Shown here piece after piece: positions 48,634 to 60,428 of a DNA stretch of 64,000 nucleotides (position 1 is its first letter; each line of letters begins with the position of its first letter). A program made the translations under genes and the position numbers. The stretch lies in NCBI RefSeq assembly GCF_000764305.2, contig NW_025934535.1, forward strand, positions 62,001 through 126,000. Reading direction: 5' to 3'. Source of the DNA: Hyalella azteca. Taxonomy: Eukaryota > Arthropoda > Malacostraca > Amphipoda > Hyalellidae. The notes under the pieces were generated by a model. It was not told the DNA's origin. It worked only from the letters and a program-made list of their open reading frames with translations, and did not search any database.

Positions 48634-50021
48634 TAGCACAATGGTCCATTTTTTCCATAAATGCAAAAAATGCGCTAAAAAGATAGTAAAAAACATACCT
48701 ATGTGAAACAGAAAGAAATATTTGAGTGACAACCATAATTTTTTTAGAAATAAATCATAGTTTAGGTTAATTACTTTTCATTCTATGTTGCCCAGTGCAC
48801 AATTCTATCTATGACATTCAATGCACAATTTTGTAATGACCAATGAAGCATTAATTTTGTCAAGTTAATTTTTTTTTGAGCAAGGTAAATGTAATCAAAA
48901 TTTTATGTTGTCAATTGATTTTTTGTCAACTGAAGCCTTTGCTAACCAAGGTTCTACTGTAAATGCATTTTTAGGGGTGTCCCTTATTGCCCCATTGTAC
49001 AGAAATGGCCACCATTTTTTTTTGGAATGAGCTATGCAAATTCTGTCAATCACATTTTTAAGCCAACTCCTGTGTGCAACTTTCAAGTCTTTTATTTAAG
49101 TAAAAACATATAATAAGGCAAATATTTTTTGCTGCAGACCTTGGTAGAGGTACACTTTCAAAATCTCACATTCACATGTTTTATTCAAGGATTTTTTAGA
49201 GGTAGTACAGTTACTACACTCAGCTACAGTACATGTATGATTTCTTAATTTACTTTATGAAACATAGATAGGAAAAATGTTGAACTTTATGCCACTATTT
49301 TTAGTTTGGCAATATTCCAATTAGTTTAGTTGCTACATTTCTATGAAATATTGGAGGACTGTCAGTGTCTCCATTTACCCAGCCTGTCTCTTATTGTTGT
49401 GTTTGTAGGTAATAGCTAAACATGATAACACAGAAGATTCCTTACAATTTGCATTTTTTGGATACATTGAGAACAGAAGGAAATTTGATAATTTTAATTA
49501 GCATTCAAAAAGATATTTGCTTAGTAATCAAACTTTTCTCTGCTACAAACCTACAATGCATTTCTTGCCTAGTTCAAAGATTAATAAATTAAAGTAACTC
49601 ACATCACCCAAATGCAACAGGTTCATATAACAAGCACTTGTGATAATTGGATTTCCATAACTTGAATGAAGACTTGCATCTTTTGAGTAGAGGGATTTCT
49701 TCTAAAGTTGCCTCAGAATGCCTCTCTAGTCTAATCTAAGAAATTTATACGATTTCCATTTGTCTAACAAAATAAAAGTGTGAAACAAAGTCTGTCTAAA
49801 CTCTAATAGGTGTCAGCAACTCATCATACAAAAAACTGAGTTTTTGTGACTGATAATACTATCAACAATTATTACTCCAAATTAAAACATTAAGAGCATC
49901 ATATTTGTATCAACCTATGTCCTATAACACTAACAGTTTACCTATGCATTAATGAACTAGAACTGCTCTGCTTACAATCGACTACACATTGCGGGTTTAC
50001 AGCCAAACAAGTTTAAGGATG

Positions 50022-50035
50022 GTTGCTATGGAGAC
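50022..50035. promoter_or_regulatory. Second copy of the X-box, in duplication copy B
   Basis: The same GTTGCTATGGAGAC with about 40 bp of conserved flank on each side. The donor that follows in copy A is changed here (ACTCACCTGCC became ACTGCTCTGC). A GTAAGC remains at 49975-49970 on the minus strand and might act as a weaker donor. Confidence 0.5.
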
Positions 50036-50403
50036 AAGGTAAACAAACCATTACTGAAGGTCCTGTCTAACTTCTGAATACACGATAAATATTTTTGCTT
50101 TAGGCAATGGCCAATGCATCGATAAACAAGTGTTTAAAGATTAATTGGACATAAAACATAATAAATGATTCCAAATATGTTCTAAAGCATCATGGTAACT
50201 TTCAAAATCAAATAAGATTGAAAAAATATAACCAGTAATCATTAAATTCATGCAAAATTATTACTTTGTCCGTTTTTAGCCGATTTAATGGTAATCGCGC
50301 AAAAAAGTTGTCTTTCCTGCTGTAAAACTTATCTAAAAATAAATCTCCAGAGTGGTCGGCAGCTCAAGTCAGGTCAATAAAATAAATATTCATTTGGGGC
50401 AAA

Positions 50404-50720
50404 TTCAAGCAAGAACCAACACCAGGGACCACGGCTATAAAGTACAGCCTCCCTGATAGCATCGTTGACGCTCCGAGTATGAACACCTTCAGGAACAGAG
50501 TGGACAAGGCTATGCAGGAGCATATGTTCAGTCTTGATATGCCTAGCACTTTACAAGCCATGCAATAAGCCCAGCAGCTATATCAAACAGCCGTCTGTTA
50601 TGGAAAGATCGAGTTCGAAAGGCCAGATCCTTTGTGAAATCAAGTCACGAAAATTACAAGAATCGGTAGCAGACCACGGGCCTATTTCCTTAGTGCCGAA
50701 ACTTCTATTTTATTCTATTT
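50404..50720 (+). mobile_element. LINE 3'-end fragment in copy B
   Basis: Counterpart of 39000-39310, with the same SLPDSIVDAPSMNTFRNRVD reading and the same tail. It is present in both copies, so it was inserted before the duplication. Confidence 0.75.
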
Positions 50721-50749
50721 GAACTCCAGTCAACCTCCTTTTTAATTAA

Positions 50750-51140
50750 GGGGACCGACCTCCTCATACGAAAACTTCTACAGTTATTATCCGATTGTCG
50801 TGAAACTTCACATACATACGTAAAATGTAAAAAAAAACATTTTGCTCCTATGAATTTTTCGAAAAAATTTGATAGAAAACGTGAAATTCATAGAAAACGG
50901 CTAAAAAGCTAAAAAAAGGGGTACTTCAGAAAATCTATCTCCTCCCACAAATATCATCCCACAACATCGAGACACGTATCATTCGATTCGTAAAGACCAT
51001 ATCTATCGATACGTCATTAACGTAAATATTGGCGTACAGCGATGGCAGTGGTACCATTGGAAAGAGCAGAATTCCAGCTTTCAGATGAGTATAAAAACCG
51101 AAAAACGCCAAAATTGAAAATTTTAGGGAGGTCGGTCCCC
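50750..51140. mobile_element. piggyBac-type MITE, 391 bp, with TTAA target duplication
   Basis: Both ends are the perfect 14-bp inverted repeat GGGGACCGACCTCC, flanked by TTAA at 50746-50749 and 51141-51144. Copy A shows the empty site, TTTTAATTAAGCCTCGC. TTAA duplication is the mark of piggyBac transposition. No transposase is encoded. The minus-strand open frame at 50935-51192 crosses the element end and is chance. Confidence 0.88.
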
Positions 51141-51545
51141 TTAAGCCTCGCACAATTTTACGGCCGGGCTCGCGGCCGGTTTCCAAATTCAATGCTCAAG
51201 GAATATCTCCCAAACTAATGAACGCAGCTCGATGAAACTTGTTTCACGTTATTCATCAGAACCTAACGGTCATGTTCAGTTTGTAAAAAATTTTCCGATA
51301 TTGCCTTTGTTCACGAGTTTTCTTTTATTCGTGATTTAAACAGCCATGCGAGCTTAAATTTGCAGTGATCAAGAAATTTCTTCTGAACTACTGAATAGAT
51401 ATGAACGAAAATTTGTATATACATACCTAACTTCTCAACAGTGATTTTTAGCTCGTGATAATTTTTTCGATTTTGCCTTCGTTTTATGCAATGACTCTAA
51501 TTTCGATTTTGCCTCTTGGTCAATGGAAATTTAAAAATCGACCTC

Positions 51546-52371
51546 AGAAATGCCGGTCGGTTCTCGCGACCGGCATATAACTCGCGAACTAAGGCAAATC
51601 GAAAAATAGAGGATTACCAATTAAAGTGCGCTATGAATTCATCAAGACGACGCAATTTTACCTAAGAAATTGAAGTTAGAAACCTGCCCATTGTAGGTTT
51701 CCCATTTGTTAATGTTATTATTGTTGTTATTGATGTTGAACCAACAGCCTGATGCATTTCAAACATAATGTGCAATTTTCAATTCAATTCTCGTAATTCA
51801 AAATTTTAACTCGCAACTACTCGTAATTATAATTGATTAAATTAATACGGGACTTCAATCATCATTTTTTCNGCTAGCAATAGTGATTAAATTGATACGG
51901 GAATTCAACCGTCATTTCTTTCAGTAAATTATGTGTGCTTGATGATTTCAATAATTATTTTGCAATTGTATTTATGATAATTAATTTTAAAAATTAATTA
52001 TTTTTTAAAATATATAAATAATCGTTGGTAGTCGTGTGAATTTATTGGAATATTTTTGTTAAGTAAAATGTAAAACACACCAAGTTTCCTTTTGAAGCAA
52101 CCCTAAACTAATTTGATGTTTATGAATAACGCTTAAATACATTTTCAATTGAACATGCAGGACAGGGCTCTCCTAACCTAACCTTTTAAATACCATATTC
52201 TCGATCTCGATATTTTAGGCATCCAAATTCGCACAAATAACTTTTGAAAATTAATGCAAATTAACACAAACTAAGTATAGTTACTATATTAGTGTCTGTT
52301 GTCTGGAGTGTGAGCCGATATAAATTCAATCCATTCTCATAAACTACTCATGCTTATCAGTCGTTTGAATC
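51546..52371. mobile_element. Insertion of about 825 bp in copy B, unclassified
   Basis: Copy A runs from AAAATCGACCTCA directly to ACCTTTCCAGTTCTC. In copy B those two words are separated by this block. It starts with a small hairpin (GCCGGTCG and CGACCGGC near 51553-51576). An N at 51872 lies inside between two similar segments. Part of it (about 51620-51720) resembles 52930-53040. Confidence 0.5.
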
Positions 52372-52420
52372 TACCTTTCCAGTTCTCAAAAATAACTTCG
52401 AATCATACAACTTAATAATC

Positions 52421-53063
52421 CTTGAGATGTGAGAATCCCGTTTCATCTTGCACAATTTTCTAAAAATCTATTTCCGTCAATTTAGTTTCGTTTTATCTCG
52501 TTCCCTCTGATAGCGTTTCCTATGATCTCATTGATGTTCTTCAAATAACATTAATGTTAATTCTAAAAGGTCTCATTTTAACCCAAATTTAGCCTGGATA
52601 TACTATTTATATCACAATAATTACACTTTGCGGGCGAGATAACCTTCATTTGCTTATAAAATTTACTGCAAACATAGTAAGAATAATATTACAGTTTTTT
52701 TGAGCCAACTCCACTCTATTACCCCCTCCCGTTTAGATACGACTGCTGTTCCCTAATTAAAATTAATTTCTTAATTAATTAAGTAATATAGTATTGAATA
52801 GTATCTATTCAATATTCAAGTATGTCGCTCATATCACCTATATGTGAATATCGTTACTAGTCAAACTTCCAGGCAATTTACTCGAGTATTGCATGAATAT
52901 TAGAAAAAGTAATAGAGTTCCTGTGAACAAAATAAAGGATTTACAATTGAAATGCGCTCTGAATTCACCAAAACGACCGCAATTTTACCAAGAGATTAAC
53001 ATTATAAACCTGCCAATTATAGGGCACAGGGGTTTCAAACTGTTATTGATGATGTTATTATTG
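52421..53063. other. Unassigned sequence left of the adapter
   Basis: AT-rich. It contains a diverged copy of 51600-51740 near 52915-53060 (TTACAATTGAAATGCGCTCT against TTACCAATTAAAGTGCGCTA). No gene is seen. Its link to the sequence right of the adapter is not reliable. Confidence 0.45.
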
Positions 53064-53101
53064 CTGTCTCTTATACACATCTAGATGTGTATAAGAGACA
53101 G
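53064..53101. other. Nextera mate-pair junction adapter (artefact)
   Basis: The 38 bases are CTGTCTCTTATACACATCT followed directly by its reverse complement AGATGTGTATAAGAGACAG. This is the doubled transposase end used as the circularisation junction in Nextera mate-pair libraries. It is laboratory sequence, and the genomic DNA on its two sides came from the two ends of one long fragment. Confidence 0.97.
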
Positions 53102-53147
53102 CAAGTGTCCCTGTTGTATTGCGGACCACCCTGATTGCACTCGGGAG
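53102..53147 (-). pseudogene. Half exon of a paralogue of the cysteine-rich secreted gene
   Basis: On the minus strand, after the acceptor TTGTTGCAG, the reading is PECNQGGPQYNRDT plus the first two bases of a Cys codon, then the adapter. It parallels PECKKTSPRYNRDTC of exon 45554-45651, with the same entry phase and a similar upstream intron flank (AACGG.GC.TGTTACTTTTTT). It is cut by the adapter, not by biology, so the real exon probably continues elsewhere in the genome. Confidence 0.7.
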
Positions 53148-53860
53148 CTGCAACAAAACGGAGCCTGTTACTTTTTTTATTTATGANAAGATCTTCTACG
53201 TACATAGTCTGAATGTACAGCCTGACACGTACATAGCCTGGATGTACAGCTCGCGAAGAGGCCCTGTCCTAGCGTGCGCTGCACCATTAGCAAAAATCAT
53301 CATTCAAATAAAATGATGAAATAAATAGTGAGACATCGCGCTAATATATTTTGATGTTTATTCCTCAGTTTTGTGTCCACGAGCAAATGATGTTATTGGC
53401 ATCATCCGTTGGCCATTGTGTTTGTATTCTCCAAAGAGTTCAGATAAAAATCATCCTTCAAATGTCGTTGCAGGTGTAGGATCTCATTTTTCATTGCTGC
53501 TAATGTTCCTGACATTTGTTTAGTTGTATTAAGCTCACAAATAGATTACATTTTCTGCACGTGATAACTAAACACAGGTGTTGCTGGTCATCAATTTAAA
53601 ACAACTAGAGACAGTGAAAGATGACATTTGGCCAAGATTACAGGCCACTCGAAGCGAGAAGATGATAACATTAGCGGATCATACAATGTACAGAGTTAGT
53701 GCTATTCGTACGGAGGTCTAAAGTTAGAGTCATAAACTTGTCATCCACTTGTTGTCCAGCGGTGTAAATAAATAACATCTAGTCGTTTAAATTATCTGAA
53801 AATAATCTGGTCAGGTTTCGGGCACACACCATACATTGAGGTATACTGCTCTTACTGGTC

Positions 53861-56800
53861 GTACTTGTTTCACTATAATTTTTAGTCCCATGAACTTATA
53901 ATAATGTTACAGACAACAGATACCATACATAGTTGTTAGTACATCGAGGGTCTATCACAACCTCCGTCCATCTAGAACCATTCTTTATATGTTTTCACAA
54001 TCTCATTAATTACAAATAAGTGAATGCTAGCATTGGTGGTAGGCAGAGGTTACGTAAGAAATGGATGGTATCGGAGATGGTAGATCCAGTTGGGCTCATA
54101 AATTATATTAGCAATAACTGGATGGTAGCCTTGCTGGTACGCCTAGTTGAGCTAATTAAATATATAAGACAGAAGCAATAAATGGTAGCGTCGGTGGTAG
54201 GCTCTGTGGTACTCTTCACGTAGTCCCTTTCTAACAACTATCAAGTTTGAGCTCACCGTATTGTCATACGTGATTATGACACTGGATCTTTGACACGATT
54301 TTTGTGTGTTCTTCTCTACTGAATTATCGATTAATAAAATACCACTAGTAGATAATGTGATGGGAATCTCATCGCAAAAGTCAATCGGGCTCGTTTCCAA
54401 TGTTTGAAGCTCCAATATCCCAACATCCCAGCCCCGCGCTGTTAGAGATTGGTTTTCGAGAATCTATAATATGCGGCAAAGGCCGTAACTATAAGACGCA
54501 TACGATTCAATTCCTCTATTTTATATTCCAATAATATGTTGTGGACAAGAAAAATTAAAGTTGTTGTTGGTCTGGACCTCGGCTCGTTAGGGCAACAGTC
54601 GTCAGCTTAAGCCCCCTGTTCCACTACTACATATTGTTTCGATGAATTTGAAAGGCATGACTTTCAGTCTCAGGTGTCCAAATGTCAGTCAGCCGATCAA
54701 CAATTAATGCTTGAAAGTCTATATGAATAATTAAGATTTTACCTTAAAATAAAGCCTCCACCGACACTGGAATGTAATCAATCTTCCAGAAACCAAGTAA
54801 TGTTAGCCCACCAGGAATGCACTTGTTGGCCGCCACAAAATATTATCCGACATTGGAGACCAGAGTAAACAATATTAGGAATTGAATTAAATTGTATACG
54901 TTGCTTCTAGACTCTAGATATTGTTTGGTACTGAGAACTTTGATGTTTACTATCAAATTTAGTAGGAACTTACAACATAATAATTCGGGGAAAATGCTCT
55001 GAGTTTAAATTATGGCACACCGATAACTGAAAAGCAAACATTGCTGAGTTGCATAAGGACTCACCATGTGCATAAAACCATATGAATTCTCACTTTGGTT
55101 GACATTTATCGAAATTCGGGAACCGCCTTGGCTTCGACCAATATATAGTCGGTAGTGTGCAAATTGATTCCGGGTGTACTTGGCTACCCATTCAAAATCA
55201 GCTTCTGATCAGAATATCTTTTCCGAATTTACAGTCGCATCAGAGAATGATAAGAGTTGGACGAGCTGAGCCATATGCGAGCCAGTAGTTAGCTGCTCAG
55301 AGGCTGATTTTATATTGGAAATTTCCGAACTTTTTGACTGTAAATTTTGATTTATTTTTCTTCATCCCTGTTGTTAGATATGGGCTGGAAAATAAGAGAG
55401 GGGGCATGGCAACTATATTGTAAACAGATCGCGTTTCGCCAGTCTGTATTTAAAGCCATACATTCTTTATTCTATATTTTTTGTTTGAGCGTTCCCTTTT
55501 AGTTTTCGTTATGTTTATGTACGTTTAATTTCATCTTTGTTTTTCATGTTCATTTCACTTTACTTAATAGGCAGACACCGAATTGAGCTTGGTCTTCGCC
55601 CTTCACTGCGTTTTTACTATATACCTTGGCCTCAGGCTTATTAACTTTGATTGAATACTTTAATATATATTCCTGCCTTGATAAGAAGAACCAAGTAGTC
55701 CTTTAAACTTATAGTTGCTGATTGCTACGGAAATTGCCTTTTTTCTACTTTCATTTTTGCCCTTCATTTGGCCTTTTGCCTAATAATTGCCTTTTCAAAT
55801 TATAAACAGCTGGTCGCAAAAAATTTTAGGGTGGGTTAAAGAGCATGAAATTAATTGAAGAGACATTGTGGAATACATTTTTAGGTTCTTCCAACTTGAT
55901 ACTGAATTCAAATTTTGCTATACTTTTTGCTGTTTGTTTCTTTAAAATAGTTGTTTCTCTGGAGGCGACCGCCTGGATCTGTCTTGCTCGCGGACGAGAC
56001 TACTTAATTTGTTAGCATCTACAGTAAATGTTTGAGGTGTGTTTTCTGATTGATTACTTGTCTATACATGGTTGTATCCATATTGTCGAACCTTAAAAGC
56101 TTGTTATAACCATATGGTTGGTGCTTATTTACTACTGGACGCTTTAGTTTTGTTTATTTCTTTTTTACCGTTGTTCTAGGCTGGGTATTCGTCTTATACG
56201 ACGAAGCTGTACAACTCAAAGACCATGCTCTATTCCTCCCGATTTATGTATACGGAAACGCGTGTTCGAACTCTTCTCTCAAAACTACTACTTTGAGACG
56301 TAGTACGCGAATAAAAGTTTGATTTGTATATCGCCTGTGTTTTAAGCCTAACCCTTAAACCCAGAGCCGAAGCGGACATATATAGAGCGGCTGATTTATG
56401 TGCTCACCGACTCCTATAGGCGGTACGTAATGTAGAGTCCAGCCCGCCTCTTAACTTTTTAACGGACGGCCATACCTCTTCATCAACTGAATACTCATAA
56501 TAATCAACTCAAGCAGTGTGCACCGCATTGGATCGACGCTTTCTTTCGTGCAGTTCAGTTAAGAGTCGTTGTTTTGGCAAGACTCGATCCTTTCGTCATA
56601 AAAGATCGATGATTATTTGATATATTTTGCTCCGACGCAAATGGAGTGCTGCTGTTCTACAGTGAGTATGGGAATTTAACAGTGGGGTTGCTGTTTAACA
56701 ATGAGTGCTTAAGTTCAACCATAAGTGTTTGTTTTCTAAATCGCCAACATTAGTTCGTAACTGATTAAATAATGCAGTTCAATATAATGGTAATTTATAG

Positions 56801-59800
56801 GTTACATTTTCAGCGTAATCAATTTTACAACGTACATAGCTTATAAATCACAAGAAATTCCTTGCCACCGCATATATAGATTCATAATTCTAATCAGTGC
56901 TTACCTTCACCATGAGTAATTTATTTGATTGAATGTTGGATTTTTTATTACAATTTTTTGATCGTTTTATTTCGAGCAGCGACTGAACAATTTTATAAAG
57001 ATGAACACATTAAATATCTATTTATCTCGGACCTTAATCATGATCAATAGAATACATATTACTAATGCATGTCGCAAATTATGTTCAGTCGGCCCTTTGC
57101 ACCTAAAAATTTTCTGCAACGAGCCTCTTAAAACATTATTCGCTGAATTTTACTTGTAAAGCTCTGCAGAACACCGCAAGCAAACGATGCTTCGTACTTC
57201 GTTGTTTACTGAAGACGCTGAAATCTTCGTTGTTTTCACATGTGGCATCCGACAATGGAATGGGAGCGCTTGTGATGTCGGACGCCAGTTGCTAAAAGTC
57301 CCCAGCAATTGCTGAAAATGGCGGCTGAATTGCATTCTTTCTGCTATGCAGAGGTTTTATAATGTCATATCTCGTATCGTTTATGGGCCGTGCTTGGAAA
57401 CTTTCTTCCTGTTTTATTATAATGTTTTTGCACGTAGAAAGAGTTCATAGTTAATTCGGCCTGAAGTATATAGATAGAAGGTTAAATTGATTCCAAACTG
57501 CATTGCCTGATGCAGTCTTACAATACTTGTTGATGAAGAGAGCGTGTCATGAATTTAATGCTACTTTGACCATGTCATAATTTGGGATGAATGCAAGCAA
57601 TATTCCTTTAATTTTGGGGTGTGGTGAGTAAACCTTATTTTCAGGTTTAACAATATTATCATTTAGCTGCAGCCTTGATATCAAATGGTACCGAAGATAT
57701 AATTTGATATCTTTAAACATCGTTCTACGTGGATTTCATTTCATTAGTTATATTTATTTCATCATTGTAACTCAGGTTGAGTACCTTAATTAATTGTAAT
57801 CATACGTTCGAGCGTTGGTAACTAGTCTGGCAAACGTTCATCTTGCCAAATCCTTATTCTCTGATGGTTTTAATTTTATAACACCATAAATTTAAATCTT
57901 GTGATGTTTCACCACCTTGATGCGAGGAAACATCCATCACATACATCATATTTGTTTGTGTGAAACGCTCTGCATTTCACTCTCACCACGTTAGTTCGAA
58001 CTCCCTGACACTACAGTTCGCAAGCTGTATAAGTAACAATAAAGCCAACTAACTTCTTAAAAATAGATGACATCTCGCAAGCTCATCTGCATGCAAGAAT
58101 GCGGCAACGTGAAGCAAGCTTCCAGCTTCATTATGTTGCGGGGAGATCGTCTTAGTATTCAACCCGCAAACCCGTCGCAGAAGCACGCATTATGTAGCCT
58201 GGGCTGTGTCCGTTATACGACTCTCTATTCTCGACCGCCCTCACTATATACTGAGACTCAAGTACTTGTTTGGCAGTAATTTAGGCGGCTCTAATCTCGT
58301 TTCCAAACTAATATCGCCCTTGTTCCTCATCAGAGAAATTACCGGTCGACTTCAGTGTCATTTACATACTCTGACGCCGCCCCAGACTCAGTTATTAAAG
58401 GCAGCCGTGCTGGCTGGCGCTATTCCATTGTCGCAGTGTTTATTTCGTCAGGATTAGAGCATGGAATGCTTAACGGGAAGAGTGCATGAGATTCACAACA
58501 GCTAAGAACTAAAATTATTCTCATCTTCTGATGCTGATTCCTAAACTTTGCCCATAGGTATTTATGAGGGTAAGTTTTCTCACTTATGTTATTGTTATGA
58601 CCTTCCGTAGATTTGTGAATGTCACGAGGGAGATAGAGTATAATGTACATATAAAAATTACGACTTGAATCTACGACTGAAATTAATAAATATTAGAAAT
58701 TAAGCTATAACCTGTGTGATTAATCGATCCAGCTATTCTTGGGTTATGATTATGTCAGCGAACTGATGGTTAGTAAATAGCGTGTTTGCATGCCTGTGAT
58801 TATAAGCTCTTGTGCGTAAATCTTTTGGTGGGAGGTGACCGTCACCATAAATTCTGATAAAATGCGACCTTATGGGATCTACTCATGCAAATACGTGCCA
58901 TTTTCTACGTGAATCTGTGGGTACTATTTATTGTTGACGTGGAAGTTATAAGAAGGAAATGTGGAATGATTTTACGTTCATTGGTACATTGCAAATTAAT
59001 ATTCAATTCAATTAATTCACCGATTCATGGAGACTTAATAAGGTTTTTTTTTCAATCAGCTATAATTAAACCATTTTTGTTATCTCGCAATGATTCAATC
59101 AATCTTGATAGCTTATTCAATTCAAAACAGTATGTATATCATGTTTTCGTAGTCAATACAATATATATGTCATGAAATAACTTCAAAGTCATAGTAACTT
59201 GTCAAAACTAATAACTTACTATGTTGATTAATCTCTGTGGCAATATGCGATCAAAATTTTATAATCATCGCTTCTTTTATTTATTAAATTTAGCATTTGT
59301 TTGATTCGTGGAACATTTGCTGTGCGTCTGAGAGCTTCGGTGTTCTCAGCACAGCAGGATGACGGAGAATTACTGTATTCCCGCCACGTTTTAATGCGAT
59401 TGTGTTGTCCTGGTTAATGCAACTCGGGGAGTGGTCGGTGTTTTTTTGCACACGTCGCTGGATTGTGATTGAGAAACTATATGATATTTTTTAGCAAATG
59501 TTTTGTTTGTGAATAAATACTTTAAATATAATAAAGGTATTATTTATCTTTGTTAGTGCGCTTTGCGAGCTTAAATTCCGAGATTTTTTTCACGATTTAT
59601 ATTCGTTTTGTTCTAATGATATTTTTCATTTAATTGTGCGTATTGGAATTATATAGAGCGTATCAAACTGCTGAACGGATGTAACTTAACTTACATTACA
59701 AACTTAACTTATTTTGCTCTGTCTAGACTTAAAAAATGTACTATTGTATGCATTCGATAAATTTACGCGTTCAGAACTATACCATGTCATTTTAATTTTA

Positions 59801-59819
59801 TTCAAGTTTTTATAATATA
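53861..59819. other. Long stretch without a supported gene
   Basis: AT-rich. Degenerate repeats of about 67 bp with TGGATGGTAGC-like words lie at 54050-54210, and CTGTTTAACAGTGAGTG-like words at 56645-56730. Two overlapping open frames near 58067-58457 are a little GC-richer but show no family. Confidence 0.4.
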
Positions 59820-59914
59820 ATGAATACGAAGTTGGTATTTCTGATAGTCATTTTAAACTTTTTCCTCTTGTTACAGGTAAAAGGAAAACTATCAGGAGAG
59901 GTGGAGTGCAGATC
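59820..59914 (+). CDS. Possible small secreted peptide, first exon
   Basis: From ATG, the reading MNTKLVFLIVILNFFLLLQV, then KGKLSGEVECR, is a clear signal peptide (cleavage likely after VKG, residue 22) followed by a short mature start. It ends at a consensus donor GATC|GTAAGA in phase 2. It is below the length usually reported as an open frame. Hydrophobic runs arise easily in T-rich DNA, so this is a candidate rather than a firm gene. Confidence 0.38.
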
Positions 59915-60322
59915 GTAAGAACATGAGGTTTTGAATTCTTCGCTCTGTGAGTACACATGACTGCCTGAGGAAATAAGTTGTTCCATTGAAAATTCTAATA
60001 TTCCATTATCCACAATTTTTACAGTGAAATTCCGTTGGAAACATTTCGTTCAAAATGTTTATCAGCAAGGACTTTTAAAAACTTATCGTCTCAAGTTACA
60101 AGAAAATTAAACTGAATTAACTTTGGCAACTATGGAATCTTTCGCATTTGGAATCGAAAATACATTTATCAGTTAAAATAAATACCATTTTCTAAATCTT
60201 AATTGATAGGTACGTAGACCAAAAATTTCAAATACTGTTTTAAAGAAGCTCAACTGAAGATGGACCAACACATACCAGCCTCGGGCACCAAGAATCATTT
60301 CGTCCTCGTCGAACATTTTTAG

Positions 60323-60428
60323 CCGCAAAACACAAGAGTTTCTGTTCTCCGCTGTTCACGAAGCCATCGCCCAAGTGCCCTCCAGAAATATATTTAGTAA
60401 TTTAAGTGCAGCAAAATGTCTGCTGTAA
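60323..60428 (+). CDS. Possible small secreted peptide, second exon
   Basis: After an acceptor (ACATTTTTAG) the phase-2 continuation completes a Ser codon and reads RKTQEFLFSAVHEAIAQVP, then SRNIFSNLSAAKCLL and a TAA stop. The joined product would be 66 residues with two cysteines (30 and 64). The phase fit and helix-like composition are the only support. Other acceptors are possible. Confidence 0.25.

Larger units (their letters stand above)
47040..53860. repeat. Segmental duplication, copy B
   Basis: Matches copy A (35690-40640) in the same orientation, broken by insertions at 47857-48633, 50750-51140 and about 51546-52371, and by unrelated sequence at about 52421-53187 that includes the adapter. 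The last block, 53188-53860, is almost identical to 39958-40620 and begins directly after an N, so its position here depends on the assembly. Confidence 0.85.

Noticed and set aside
50935..51192. 85-residue minus-strand frame
   Set aside because: It crosses the end of the piggyBac-type MITE into flanking DNA, so it cannot be an inherited gene of either.
56642..56660. Possible first exon, ATGGAGTGCTGCTGTTCTAC then GTGAGT
   Set aside because: The donor-like sequence is part of a degenerate local repeat of GTGAGTG words, and no signal or continuation was found.
58067..58457. Two overlapping plus-strand frames in a slightly GC-rich stretch
   Set aside because: They overlap in different frames, neither resembles a known family, and no consistent splice structure was found.
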